Below, piece after piece: positions 25,977 through 34,122 of a stretch of DNA of 64,000 bases (position 1 is the stretch's first letter; every line of letters starts with the position of its first letter). The position numbers and the translations under genes are program-made. The notes beneath the pieces were generated by a model, which saw only the letters and a program-made list of their open reading frames with translations, did not search any database and was not told the DNA's origin. Source of the DNA: Rhodoferax sp. WC2427 (lineage in GTDB: Bacteria; Pseudomonadota; Gammaproteobacteria; Burkholderiales; Burkholderiaceae_C); contig NZ_CP162006.1 of assembly GCF_040822085.1 (NCBI RefSeq), positions 744,001-808,000 on the forward strand, in the 5' to 3' direction.

Positions 25977-26567
25977 ATGGACGCACGGCGTATCGTTTTC
26001 ATCGAAGGCCACCCCGACGACACGCAAGAGCACCTCTGCGGAGCCCTGGCCAATGCCTATGCCGCAGGGGCCGAGGAGGCCGGGCACACGGTGCGCCGGG
26101 TTCGGGTGGCGGACTTGGACTTTCCGCTGCTGCGCCGCCAGCAGGATTGGGCGCATGGCGCGCTGCCGCCCGGCCTGGCGACCGCGCAGGCCGACATCGC
26201 CTGGGCCGAACACCTGGTGCTGTTTTTCCCTCTGTGGCTGGGCGATATGCCAGCCTTGCTGAAAGGCTTTTTGGAGCAGATTGCCCGGCCCGGGTTCGCC
26301 TTCAACGCCAGCAACGGCAACCCCTTTGGTGGCAAGGGGCTGACGGGGCGTTCGGCCCGACTCGTGGTGACCATGGGCATGCCGGCCCTGGTGTACCGCT
26401 ACTACTTCCGGGCGCACAGCGTGCGCTCGCTGGAGCGCAATATCCTGGGTTTTGTGGGCATCGCACCGATCCATGAAACGCTGATCGGCCAGGTCGAACA
26501 GCTGGGTGAAGACGGCGTGCAAGACTGGCTGTTGAAGCTGCGCAAGATGGGGGCGTTGGCTGCTTGA
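25977..26567 (+). CDS. Flavodoxin-like NAD(P)H-dependent oxidoreductase
   Basis: A 196-residue protein of the NQO1/MdaB/KefF flavodoxin-like family: IVFIEGHPDD at the N-terminus for FMN or FAD phosphate, HLVLFFPLWLGDMPALLKGFLE near residue 80, and VVTMGMPALVYRYYF. It probably reduces quinones with two electrons from NAD(P)H. Start ATG 25977 after CAGGAG. It follows the amidase gene by 80 bases and precedes the dehydrogenase gene. Confidence 0.83.
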   Translation: MDARRIVFIEGHPDDTQEHLCGALANAYAAGAEEAGHTVRRVRVADLDFPLLRRQQDWAHGALPPGLATAQADIAWAEHLVLFFPLWLGDMPALLKGFLEQIARPGFAFNASNGNPFGGKGLTGRSARLVVTMGMPALVYRYYFRAHSVRSLERNILGFVGIAPIHETLIGQVEQLGEDGVQDWLLKLRKMGALAA

Positions 26568-26634
26568 TGCGCTAACGCACAGAGCTGCAGCCAACCACGG
26601 TGTAGGCTGGGGCCTTTCACAGCAAAGGAAACCC

Positions 26635-27552
26635 ATGCGCACACCTTCCATTGGCATCATCGGCACCGGCTGGGTCGGCGCCAGCGTGGCGATATCGGCC
26701 TTGCAGGCGGGGGTGGCGCAAGAGGTGTTGTTGTTTGATGCGCGCGACGGCCTGGCCGAGGGCGAGGCCATGGACCTGGCACACGGCGCGGCCTACTACC
26801 CGTCGGCCCAGGTGCGGGCCGGGTCGCTGGCCGAAATGCGGGACACCCAGGCCATCGTCATCACTGCCGGCAAAGGCGGCGCACCCGGCCAGTCGCGGCT
26901 GGATTTGCTGAAAGAGAACCTGGGCATCCTGCGCAACATCGCCCTGCAGCTGCGCGGCTACCAGGGCATCGTGGTCATTGTCAGCAACCCCATCGACGTG
27001 CTGGTGTTTGACTTTACCCAGGCCTCCGGCCTGCCGCCTGAGCGCGTCATTGGCACCGGCACCATGCTGGACACGGCGCGGCTGCGCCAGATCCTGGGCC
27101 AGCGGCTGGCGCTGGACCCGCGCTCCATCCATGCCCAGCTGGTGGGCGAGCATGGCGACTCGGAAGTGGTGCTGTGGTCGGGTGCCGAAGTGGGCGGCGT
27201 GGCGCTGCGCCGCTGGGCGGGCTGGACGCCCGCCGACGAGGAACACATCGCCCACCAGGTGCGCCGCGCCGCCTACGAAATCATCCAGCGCAAGGGCTCC
27301 ACCAACCACGCCATCGGCCTGGTCACCGCCGACCTGCTGCACGGCATGCTGCACGGCGAGCGCCGCGTGCTCACCGTCACCCGCGTGCAGACCGGCGCAC
27401 TGGGCCTGCATGGCGTGGCCTTGTCGCTGCCCACCATCGTCAGCGCCGAGGGCGCGGTGCAGGTGCTGGAGCCCGCCATGGATGCCCAGGAGCGCGCAGC
27501 GCTGGAAAAGTCGGCCGATGTGCTGCGGGCGGCGATCGCGTCGGTGGCGTGA
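26635..27552 (+). CDS. L-lactate/2-hydroxyacid dehydrogenase, LDH/MDH superfamily
   Basis: A 305-residue protein with the LDH fold. GIIGTGWVGASVA binds NAD, IVIVSNPIDVLV is the conserved core, DTARLR carries Arg171 equivalent and GEHGDSE carries catalytic His195. In the specificity loop (AGKGGAPGQSRLDLL), the residue that is Gln102 in lactate dehydrogenases and Arg in malate dehydrogenases appears to be Gly. Substrate preference is therefore uncertain; it could accept larger 2-oxoacids. RBS AAAGGAA precedes ATG 26635. Confidence 0.85.
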   Translation: MRTPSIGIIGTGWVGASVAISALQAGVAQEVLLFDARDGLAEGEAMDLAHGAAYYPSAQVRAGSLAEMRDTQAIVITAGKGGAPGQSRLDLLKENLGILRNIALQLRGYQGIVVIVSNPIDVLVFDFTQASGLPPERVIGTGTMLDTARLRQILGQRLALDPRSIHAQLVGEHGDSEVVLWSGAEVGGVALRRWAGWTPADEEHIAHQVRRAAYEIIQRKGSTNHAIGLVTADLLHGMLHGERRVLTVTRVQTGALGLHGVALSLPTIVSAEGAVQVLEPAMDAQERAALEKSADVLRAAIASVA

Positions 27553-27699
27553 GGGGGCTGGCCCGGCGTGGAACGCAGACCCGGGTCGGCAAACGGGTCC
27601 TATAAATCACCGAACATGCGCCACCAGGAAAAACGGGTGAACGTGCCTTTCGATTGGTAAAAATCTCGAGGCGACCGAAGGGGCGTAGTGGATGCCTGT

Positions 27700-27727
27700 T
27701 TGCCTTATTCCGCGCGAAAACTAGAAT
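27700..27727 (+). promoter_or_regulatory. candidate sigma-70 promoter for the TPR gene
   Basis: TTGCCT (27700-27705) and TAGAAT (27722-27727) are separated by 16 bases, about 47 bases before the start codon. The rest of the 222-base gap shows no gene. Confidence 0.4.
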
Positions 27728-27774
27728 AAATACCTGTGTGAACTCTTCCACGCTGGGAAAGGCAGGTTAGCCCA

Positions 27775-28278
27775 ATGAGACCCACATTACGTGCGCTTGG
27801 TATGGTGGTGCTGGTCCTCAGTTCGGTCGCCTATGGCGCCGGTGGGGGCGGTGGCGGTGGCAGTTCTGGGGGAGGCGGCAAGTCCTCTGGCGGCGACGTG
27901 GTGAAAGACCCCGTCATTCGCGCCGCGAAAGACGGGATTGCCAAACAGGACTGGGTTGGAACCCAAGCTTTGCTGAAGAAGGCCATTGCATCCACTCCTG
28001 GCAACGCCGACTACCACAATCTGCTCGCGTACACCACGCGCAAAGGGCCTAACCCCGACATGTCGCTGGTGTTTTCAGAGTACGCGGAGGCACTGCGCAT
28101 CGACCCCAAACACCGTGGCGCCCATGAGTACCTGGGAGAGGCCTACCTTCAAATCAACGATGTCCCCAAGGCCAAGGAGCAACTCGCATCGCTCAGCAAG
28201 CTTTGCACCTTTGGTTGTGAAGAGTATTCTGATTTGAAGCAGTCATTGAAGCAGTACGAATCAACCCACCCGCAGTAG
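27775..28278 (+). CDS. Secreted TPR-repeat protein with Gly-rich linker
   Basis: A 167-residue protein. Signal peptide (MRPTLRALGMVVLVLSSVAYGA), then a Gly/Ser run of about 18 residues, then roughly three TPR-like helical pairs (ADYHNLLAYTTRK, FSEYAEALRIDPKH, GAHEYLGEAYLQINDVPKAKEQL). CTFGCEEY near the end has two cysteines that may form a disulfide in the periplasm. Probably a periplasmic adaptor. The DoxX gene follows 24 bases later, and the two may be one operon. Confidence 0.75.
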   Translation: MRPTLRALGMVVLVLSSVAYGAGGGGGGGSSGGGGKSSGGDVVKDPVIRAAKDGIAKQDWVGTQALLKKAIASTPGNADYHNLLAYTTRKGPNPDMSLVFSEYAEALRIDPKHRGAHEYLGEAYLQINDVPKAKEQLASLSKLCTFGCEEYSDLKQSLKQYESTHPQ

Positions 28279-28302
28279 CACTGCTTTCGGCAGAAAGCGC
28301 GT

Positions 28303-28716
28303 ATGGGCAACAATCTACAAAACGCGCTGGCGCTTGCGGGAAGATTGCTTTTTGTGGCGCTGTTTCTGCCCGAGGGCATCGGAAAAATCAATGACTTTGG
28401 TGGCATTGCCGAGTACATCGGCTCGGCTGGGCTGCCCTTTCCCTCGCTCGGCGCCGGCATTGCCATTGCAGTGGAAGTGGGCGGTTCACTGGCCCTATTG
28501 GCAGGCCTTCAAACGCGTCTGGCCGCCGCAGCCATGGCCATCTTCACCGTTGCCGCAGCAGTCTTTTTTCACAAATTCTGGGCCCTGTCGGGCAACGACG
28601 CCATGGTCGAGCACATCATGTTTTTCAAGGACCTGGCCATTGCGGGTGGCTTGTGCCTGTTGGTGGCATTTGGGGCGGGCGAATGGAGCATGGATAGCAA
28701 GTTGAATCACCGATAG
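28303..28716 (+). CDS. DoxX-family membrane protein
   Basis: A 137-residue protein with four hydrophobic helices (about residues 10-25, 47-67, 72-88 and 105-122) and the DoxX-type start LLFVALFLPEGIGKI. The motif FHKFWAL lies between helices 3 and 4. DoxX family members are small inner-membrane proteins with a suspected redox role. Context gives no specific function. Confidence 0.82.
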   Translation: MGNNLQNALALAGRLLFVALFLPEGIGKINDFGGIAEYIGSAGLPFPSLGAGIAIAVEVGGSLALLAGLQTRLAAAAMAIFTVAAAVFFHKFWALSGNDAMVEHIMFFKDLAIAGGLCLLVAFGAGEWSMDSKLNHR

Positions 28717-28792
28717 CCACCCCTGCAATCATGGCGCCACGCATTCCGCCCGGGATGCGGATGTGTTTTCTTTTGTAGGTTGAGTTGTGGAT

Positions 28793-28850
28793 GTTTTAGG
28801 CTTCCCATGCTTATCCCATAAGCACAAGAAGCTACGTATTCCATAGCAAA
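28793..28850. repeat. dispersed palindromic repeat
   Basis: CATGCTTATCCCATAAGCAC then AAGAAGCTACGTATTCCATAG. Lies between the convergent DoxX and dgoA genes. Confidence 0.65.
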
Positions 28851-29474
28851 TCACCCCACCCGGCAAGCCTTCCAAGCCGCCACAAACCCCTCCGCGCGCG
28901 CCTTCACCTGGTCGGCAGGCGTGCCCGGCGCGTAGAGCTGGCCGCCGATGCCGAAGCCGGTGGCGCCTACCTTGACCCAGGTGGCCATGCTCTCGGGCGT
29001 GATGCCGCCTACGGGCCAGATGGGGGTGCCGCTGGGCAATACCGACAGCAGGGCTTTCAGGCCCGCGGTGCCGACCTGCTCGGCGGGGAAGATTTTCAGG
29101 GCGTGGGCACCGGCTTCCAGGGCGGCGAAGGCTTCTGTGGGAGTGGCGATGCCGGGCGCGCTGAACAGGCCGTGGGCCACGCTGTGGCGGATCACTTCGG
29201 GGTTGCAGTTGGGCGAGACGATCAGTTTGCCGCCTGCGGCCTGCACCGCGTCCACGTCGGCCACGCGCAGTACCGTGCCTGCGCCCACCAGGGCGTCGGC
29301 CGGGGCGATGCTGGAGAGGATGGAGATGCATTCCAGTGCGCCGGGGCGGTTCAGCGGCACTTCCAGGATGCGGAAACCGGCGCTGAACAGGGCCTGGCCC
29401 ACGGCTTCGGCGGAGTCCACGTCCAGGCCGCGCAGGATGGCGACGAGCGGGAGGCGGGGGGTATGGATCGTCAT
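28851..29474 (-). CDS. dgoA: 2-dehydro-3-deoxy-6-phosphogalactonate aldolase
   Basis: A 207-residue class I KDPGal aldolase that splits 2-dehydro-3-deoxy-6-phosphogalactonate into pyruvate and glyceraldehyde 3-phosphate. ILRGL, FRILEVPLNRPGA (Glu and Arg), VGAGTVL and the Schiff-base Lys in AHALKIFPAE are present; WPVGGITPE binds phosphate. Length matches E. coli DgoA. It starts 2 bases after dgoK ends, so they form one operon. The KDPG/KDPGal families overlap; dgoK next door supports the galactonate assignment. Confidence 0.92.
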   Translation of the reverse strand: MTIHTPRLPLVAILRGLDVDSAEAVGQALFSAGFRILEVPLNRPGALECISILSSIAPADALVGAGTVLRVADVDAVQAAGGKLIVSPNCNPEVIRHSVAHGLFSAPGIATPTEAFAALEAGAHALKIFPAEQVGTAGLKALLSVLPSGTPIWPVGGITPESMATWVKVGATGFGIGGQLYAPGTPADQVKARAEGFVAAWKACRVG

Positions 29475-29476
29475 GG

Positions 29477-30400
29477 TCAGGCCTTGTGGGTTTGGATGTA
29501 GTGGAAACCGCTGAGGATCACGTCGCGCGGCGACAGCAGGGTGAGGGCGCTGCCCAGTTGGCGGGCGGCGACCTGGTAGGCCTCGGCCAGGGCGGGGGAG
29601 CCAATCAGGTGGAATGGGTTGCTACCTGCGTTGCCCAAATCTTGCAGCACGTCTTGCAGCTCGCTGCCGATCAGCAGGCCGCTCAGGTAGGCCAGGGCCT
29701 GGCTGGCGGGCATGGTGCCGGTGACCACGCGGGCGCGGCAGGCAAACAGCTGGTGCGCCAGCGCGCCGGGGGCTCCGGCGGCCACGCCGTCGGCAAAGGC
29801 GGGCTGGCTCCACAGGGGCGCGGTGCTGGCAGGCTGGGCCGTTTGGGAGGCCGCGGCCAGGGTGCCGTTGGTCGACAGCAGGGCGAACAGTTCGCCGGTC
29901 ATGTAGGTACGCAATTGCTGGATGCGGCCATCGTGCAGCAGCACCCATTTGCTGTGCGTACCGGGCAGCACGAACCAGCCGTTGCGCAGGCCCATGGCCA
30001 CCGCGCCGAGCAACTGGGTTTCTTCGCCGCGCATCACGTCGGGCTGGCCTGCCACATCACGCACGCAGTAGCCGGGCACGATGCTGCGGTGCGGGTCGCC
30101 GCCAATGTGCACCAGGTGTTGCGGCAAGGCCTCCAGCGGGACCTCGGGGCCAAGGTAGGGGGCTTCTTGCCAGCCAAAGGCGCTGCCCACCATGCCGGAC
30201 ATCACCACCGGGCAGTCGGCGGGTGCATGCAATGCAGGGAGCCAGGCGGCCAGGGATTCGGCGTGACGCCCGCGGGTGGTGAGTGCGCCCTGGTCGTCGC
30301 TGGCTTCGGTGGTGCAGGTACCCAAGGCATCGAGTGCGTAGCCACGGCGGTGGGTGGTGCCCCAGTCCACGCCGATCCAGGGGGTGTATGTTGCTGTCAT
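29477..30400 (-). CDS. dgoK: 2-dehydro-3-deoxygalactonokinase
   Basis: A 307-residue kinase that phosphorylates 2-dehydro-3-deoxygalactonate at C6. WIGVDWGTTHRRGYALD is the phosphate-binding start of the ASKHA fold; VMSGMVGSAFGW, VMRGEETQLLGA and LPGTHSKWVLL are typical of DgoK; the C-terminus has LIGSPALAEAY. Start ATG 30400 gives MTATYTPWIG. First gene of dgoK-dgoA. It faces the GntR regulator across 181 bases. Confidence 0.92.
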   Translation of the reverse strand: MTATYTPWIGVDWGTTHRRGYALDALGTCTTEASDDQGALTTRGRHAESLAAWLPALHAPADCPVVMSGMVGSAFGWQEAPYLGPEVPLEALPQHLVHIGGDPHRSIVPGYCVRDVAGQPDVMRGEETQLLGAVAMGLRNGWFVLPGTHSKWVLLHDGRIQQLRTYMTGELFALLSTNGTLAAASQTAQPASTAPLWSQPAFADGVAAGAPGALAHQLFACRARVVTGTMPASQALAYLSGLLIGSELQDVLQDLGNAGSNPFHLIGSPALAEAYQVAARQLGSALTLLSPRDVILSGFHYIQTHKA

Positions 30401-30482
30401 GAGTGTCGAGGGTGAAGCCTTGGGCATTGCCGGGCAGGGTCGAAGACGTTTTGGGGGCGTTGGCCCGCCATAAGGTGGTTGA

Positions 30483-30497
30483 TTGTATGATTTATTA
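30483..30497 (+). promoter_or_regulatory. candidate DgoR-type operator (site 1)
   Basis: TTGTATGATTTATTA. The same 15 bases recur at 31446-31460, upstream of the dehydratase gene. Here it lies between dgoK and the GntR gene. Two exact copies in the two control regions of one pathway point to a regulator site. Confidence 0.6.
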
Positions 30498-30581
30498 TTC
30501 GGTTGTGGTGTCACAATGCAGCTGCGTTAGTGCCCAATGTGGCCAATGTGCGTGGCAGCCCACGCGGCTTTCCTTGGAGTG

Positions 30582-31388
30582 ATGTTGATGCTGATGCGGT
30601 CTCCCTCGAATCAAAGTGTCTCGGCTACCTACTCGGGGCGGAATCTGCACGGGCAGGTGGTCAAGTCCCTGGGCCACGCCGTGGTGGGTGGTGCCTACCC
30701 GGCGGGTGAGTTGCTGCCCAACGAAGAGGTGCTGTGCCGTACGCTGGACGTGAGCCGCACCGCGCTGCGCGAGGCCATCAAGGTGCTGGCCGCCAAGGGC
30801 TTGCTGGAGTCGCGCCCCCGGGTGGGCACCTGGGTGCGCCCGCAGGTTAGCTGGAACATGCTCGACCCCGATGTGCTGTCCTGGCGCTGCGCCACCGGGC
30901 CGGACCCGCAGTTCCTGCGCCACCTGACCGAAATGCGCGAAATCATCGAGCCCGCCGCTGCCGCCCTGGCCGCGCGCAGCCGCAGTGCCGAGCAGTTGAC
31001 CGTGCTGGAAGAGGCTTTTCACGCCATGGAGGGCGCCAGCAATGTGAACGAATGGGTGGAGGCCGATCTGGCCTTCCACAGCGCCATCCTGCAGGCCACT
31101 AACAACCCGCTGCTGGTGCCGCTGGCCGCCATCATCGGCAGTGCGCTGGAGGCCTTGCTGGGCATTTCTGCGCGCAAGGCGGGCGATTTCCACGACGCGC
31201 TGCCCGACCACCGCAAGGTGCTGGACGCCATCCGCGCGGGCGACGCGCAGCGGGCCCTGCACCGTATGGCGGTGATGCTGTCGGACACCCGCGACCTGAT
31301 GCAGCGCTCGGCCATGCTGTCCGACGGCCCAGCCGAGGCGGTGCCTGCCGCAGGCCATGTGGCCCATTCTTCGGGCCCATCGGTGTAA
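30582..31388 (+). CDS. GntR/FadR-family regulator of the galactose/galactonate genes (DgoR-like)
   Basis: A 268-residue regulator. GntR winged helix at residues ~20-80 (GGAYPAGELLPNEEVLCRTL, then VSRTALREAIKVLAAKGLLE) and an FCD effector domain (about 95-235) with metal-binding His and Asp in the HLTEMRE, ADLAFHSAI and PDHRKVLDAI region. Start ATG 30582 follows TTGGAG. It is divergent from dgoK-dgoA and precedes the dehydratase, so it probably represses both arms. The likely inducer is galactonate or a pathway intermediate. Confidence 0.85.
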   Translation: MLMLMRSPSNQSVSATYSGRNLHGQVVKSLGHAVVGGAYPAGELLPNEEVLCRTLDVSRTALREAIKVLAAKGLLESRPRVGTWVRPQVSWNMLDPDVLSWRCATGPDPQFLRHLTEMREIIEPAAAALAARSRSAEQLTVLEEAFHAMEGASNVNEWVEADLAFHSAILQATNNPLLVPLAAIIGSALEALLGISARKAGDFHDALPDHRKVLDAIRAGDAQRALHRMAVMLSDTRDLMQRSAMLSDGPAEAVPAAGHVAHSSGPSV

Positions 31389-31445
31389 CAGCAGGGGCTG
31401 TGGGCGGCCCCAAGGGTTTGTCCTGATCGTAGAATGCAGCCGCAT

Positions 31446-31460
31446 TTGTATGATTTATTA
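31446..31460 (+). promoter_or_regulatory. candidate DgoR-type operator (site 2)
   Basis: TTGTATGATTTATTA, identical to 30483-30497. It lies 33 bases before the dehydratase start codon, where a bound repressor would block transcription. Confidence 0.6.
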
Positions 31461-31493
31461 ATCCGCGACAGCGCATTCCCCCATACCACCGCC

Positions 31494-33224
31494 ATGACCA
31501 CCGAATCCCCTAAAAAACGCCGTTCCCAACACTGGTTTGGCGGCACCAGCAAAGACAACTTCATCCACCGCAGCTGGATGAAAAGCGAAGGCCTGCCCGA
31601 CGACAGCTTCGATGGCCGCCCGGTCATCGGCATCTGCAACACCTGGAGCGAGCTCACCCCCTGCAACCAGCATTTCCGCCAGATCGCCGAGCGGGTGAAG
31701 CACGGTGTGCTGCAGGCCGGGGGTATTGCCGTCGAATTCCCGGTGTCGTCGCTGGGCGAGACCCTGATGCGCCCCACCGCCATGCTGTACCGCAACCTGG
31801 CCAGCATGGACGTGGAAGAGGCCATCCGCGCCCACCCGCTGGACGGCGTGGTGCTGCTGGCGGGCTGCGACAAAACCACCCCCGCCACGCTGATGGGCGC
31901 GGCCAGTGTCGACCTGCCCACGCTGGTGGTGTCGGGCGGCGCCATGCTCAACGGCAACTACCGCGGCGAGCCCATCGGCTCGGGCACCCACGTGTGGAAG
32001 TTCTCCGAGGCTGTGAACGCAGGCAAGATGACCCTGCCGCAGTTCATGCAGGCCGAAAGCTGCATGTCGCGCTCTGCTGGTGTGTGCATGACCATGGGCA
32101 CGGCCAGCACCATGGCCAGCATGGTTGAGGCGCTGGGCGTGTCCCTGCCCACCAATGCCGCCATTCCCGCCGTGGACTCGCGCCGCCTGGAGCTGGCGCA
32201 GCGCTCGGGCCGCATGATTGTGGACATGGTCGAGCGCGATATGCGCCTGTCCCACGTGCTGACCCGCGAAGCTTTTGAAAACGCCATCCGCGTCTGCGGG
32301 GCCATTGGCGGCTCGACCAATGCGGTGATCCACCTGATTGCGATTGCCGGGCGCATGGGCGTGCCGCTGTCGCTGGACGACTGGGACCGCCTGGGCCGCG
32401 ACATCCCCACCATCGTCAACCTCATGCCGTCGGGCGAATACCTGATGGAAGACTTCTACTACGCCGGTGGCCTGCCGGTGGTGATGAAGCGCCTGCTGGA
32501 AGCTGGCCTGCTGCACGGCGACGCCATCACCGTCAATAACCGCACCCAGGCGCAAAACATCGAGCACGCCGAGTGCTTCAACGACAAGGTGATCCGCCCG
32601 CTGGACAAACCGCTGGTGGAGCAGGGCGGCCTGGCCGTCCTGCGCGGCAACCTGGCCCCGCAGGGCGCGGTGATCAAGCCGTCTGCCGCCACGGCCCGCC
32701 TGCTGCAGCACCGGGGCAAAGCCGTGGTGTTCGAGAACATCGAACACTACAAAGAACGCATCATGGACCCGGACCTGGACATCGACGCCAACAGCGTGAT
32801 GGTGCTGAAGAACTGCGGCCCCAAGGGCTACCCCGGCATGGCCGAGGTGGGCAATATGGGCCTGCCGCCCAAGCTGCTGCAGCAGGGCATTACCGACATG
32901 GTGCGCATCTCGGACGCGCGCATGAGCGGCACCGCCTTTGGCACCGTGGTGCTGCACGTGGCGCCCGAAGCCGCCGCCGGTGGCCCGCTGGCCTTGGTGC
33001 AAGACGGTGACGAGATCGAGCTGGACGTGGCGGGCCGGGGCCTGCACCTGCACGTGAGCGACGCAGAACTCGCCCGCCGCCGCCTGGCCTGGGTGGCTCC
33101 GCCCGAGCCTGCCTCCGGCTACGTGCGCCTGTACCACCGCCACGTGCTGCAAGCCGACCAAGGCGCAGATTTGGACTTTCTGGTGGGCTGCCGTGGCGAT
33201 GCCGTGCCCCGCGATTCACATTGA
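31494..33224 (+). CDS. IlvD/Edd-family sugar-acid dehydratase (galactonate/arabinonate type)
   Basis: A 576-residue dehydratase with an iron-sulfur cluster. Cys residues are in VVLLAGCDKTTPA, ESCMSRSAGVCMTMG and KNCGPKGYPGM. IPTIVNLMPSGEYLMEDF and the ISDARMSGT motif are conserved in the family. The size and the TTPATLMGA stretch fit the L-arabinonate/D-xylonate/D-galactonate group rather than IlvD proper. Start ATG 31494. With dgoK and dgoA beside it, it most likely converts D-galactonate to 2-dehydro-3-deoxygalactonate, doing the job of the unrelated DgoD. Confidence 0.85.
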   Translation: MTTESPKKRRSQHWFGGTSKDNFIHRSWMKSEGLPDDSFDGRPVIGICNTWSELTPCNQHFRQIAERVKHGVLQAGGIAVEFPVSSLGETLMRPTAMLYRNLASMDVEEAIRAHPLDGVVLLAGCDKTTPATLMGAASVDLPTLVVSGGAMLNGNYRGEPIGSGTHVWKFSEAVNAGKMTLPQFMQAESCMSRSAGVCMTMGTASTMASMVEALGVSLPTNAAIPAVDSRRLELAQRSGRMIVDMVERDMRLSHVLTREAFENAIRVCGAIGGSTNAVIHLIAIAGRMGVPLSLDDWDRLGRDIPTIVNLMPSGEYLMEDFYYAGGLPVVMKRLLEAGLLHGDAITVNNRTQAQNIEHAECFNDKVIRPLDKPLVEQGGLAVLRGNLAPQGAVIKPSAATARLLQHRGKAVVFENIEHYKERIMDPDLDIDANSVMVLKNCGPKGYPGMAEVGNMGLPPKLLQQGITDMVRISDARMSGTAFGTVVLHVAPEAAAGGPLALVQDGDEIELDVAGRGLHLHVSDAELARRRLAWVAPPEPASGYVRLYHRHVLQADQGADLDFLVGCRGDAVPRDSH

Positions 33225-33234
33225 GGAGGCCTGC

Positions 33235-33996
33235 ATGAAAACTGCCCACTACCCCAGCCTAGAGGGCCGCAGCGTGTTCATCACCGGCGGCAGCTCCGGC
33301 ATCGGTGCCGACATGGTGGTGGGCTTTGCCCGCCAGGGTGCCAAGGTGGCCTTTACGGGCCGCAACGCTGCATCGGCCGCCAAGGTGCTGGCCGAAGCCA
33401 GCGCAGTCGGCCCCGCACCGCTGTTTTTGCAAAGCGAAGCCAGCGACGTGGCTGCGCTGCAGGCCGCCATTGCCCAGGCCGCCGCCGCGCACGGTGACAT
33501 CAGCGTGCTGGTCAACAACGTGGCCAACGACCAGCGCCACGACATCATGGATGTAACCCCCGAAGACTTCGACTGGCGGGTGTCCATTAATCTGCGGCCC
33601 GCCTTCTTCGCCGTCCAGGCCGTGGTGCCCGGCATGCGCCGCATGGGCGGCGGGGCCATCGTCAACCTGGGCTCGGTGAGCTGGATGATCAAGGGCAAGG
33701 GCTACCCCTTGTACGCCACCTGCAAGTCAGCCACCGTGGGCCTCACGCGCAGCCTGGCCCGCGACCTGGGCCCCGACAACATCCGCGTCAACACCCTGAC
33801 CCCCGGCTGGATCATGACCGAGAAGCAGCTCACCCAGTGGGTCGATGCCGAGGGCGAGCGCCTGATGGACGACAACCAGTGCCTGCCGGGCCGCGTGGTC
33901 GGTGCGGACGTGGCCCACATGGCGCTGTTTTTGGCAGCCGACGACAGCCGCATGGTCACCGCCCAGGACTTCGTGGTGGACGCGGGCTGGACCTGA
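33235..33996 (+). CDS. SDR sugar 1-dehydrogenase
   Basis: A 253-residue short-chain dehydrogenase. VFITGGSSGIGADM binds NAD(P), LVNNVANDQRH and GSVSWMIKGK hold the Asn and Ser, and YATCKSA is the Tyr-x-x-x-Lys active site. Start ATG 33235 follows GAGGAGG. It lies directly after the dehydratase, in the same operon. By context it oxidises D-galactose (or L-arabinose) to the lactone. Confidence 0.83.
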   Translation: MKTAHYPSLEGRSVFITGGSSGIGADMVVGFARQGAKVAFTGRNAASAAKVLAEASAVGPAPLFLQSEASDVAALQAAIAQAAAAHGDISVLVNNVANDQRHDIMDVTPEDFDWRVSINLRPAFFAVQAVVPGMRRMGGGAIVNLGSVSWMIKGKGYPLYATCKSATVGLTRSLARDLGPDNIRVNTLTPGWIMTEKQLTQWVDAEGERLMDDNQCLPGRVVGADVAHMALFLAADDSRMVTAQDFVVDAGWT

Positions 33997-34040
33997 GCCC
34001 TGCGGAAAGCCATTTTTAGGTTTTAGGGCCAAGATTTCAC

Positions 34041-34100
34041 CTGAAAATAAGCTGCCAGCGCTTATTCCATAGGCGTGAGCAGCTACAGTTTTTTAATTAA
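34041..34100. repeat. dispersed palindromic repeat
   Basis: GCTGCCAGCGCTTATTCCAT then AGGCGTGAGCAGCTAC. Lies between the SDR and lactonase genes inside the probable operon. Confidence 0.75.
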
Positions 34101-34122
34101 AAATAGATAGCGAGCATCCACC

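Noticed and set aside
28851..30400. Entner-Doudoroff (KDPG) instead of galactonate assignment for the aldolase
   Set aside because: The adjacent 2-dehydro-3-deoxygalactonokinase is specific for the galactonate route, which would not be needed in the Entner-Doudoroff pathway.
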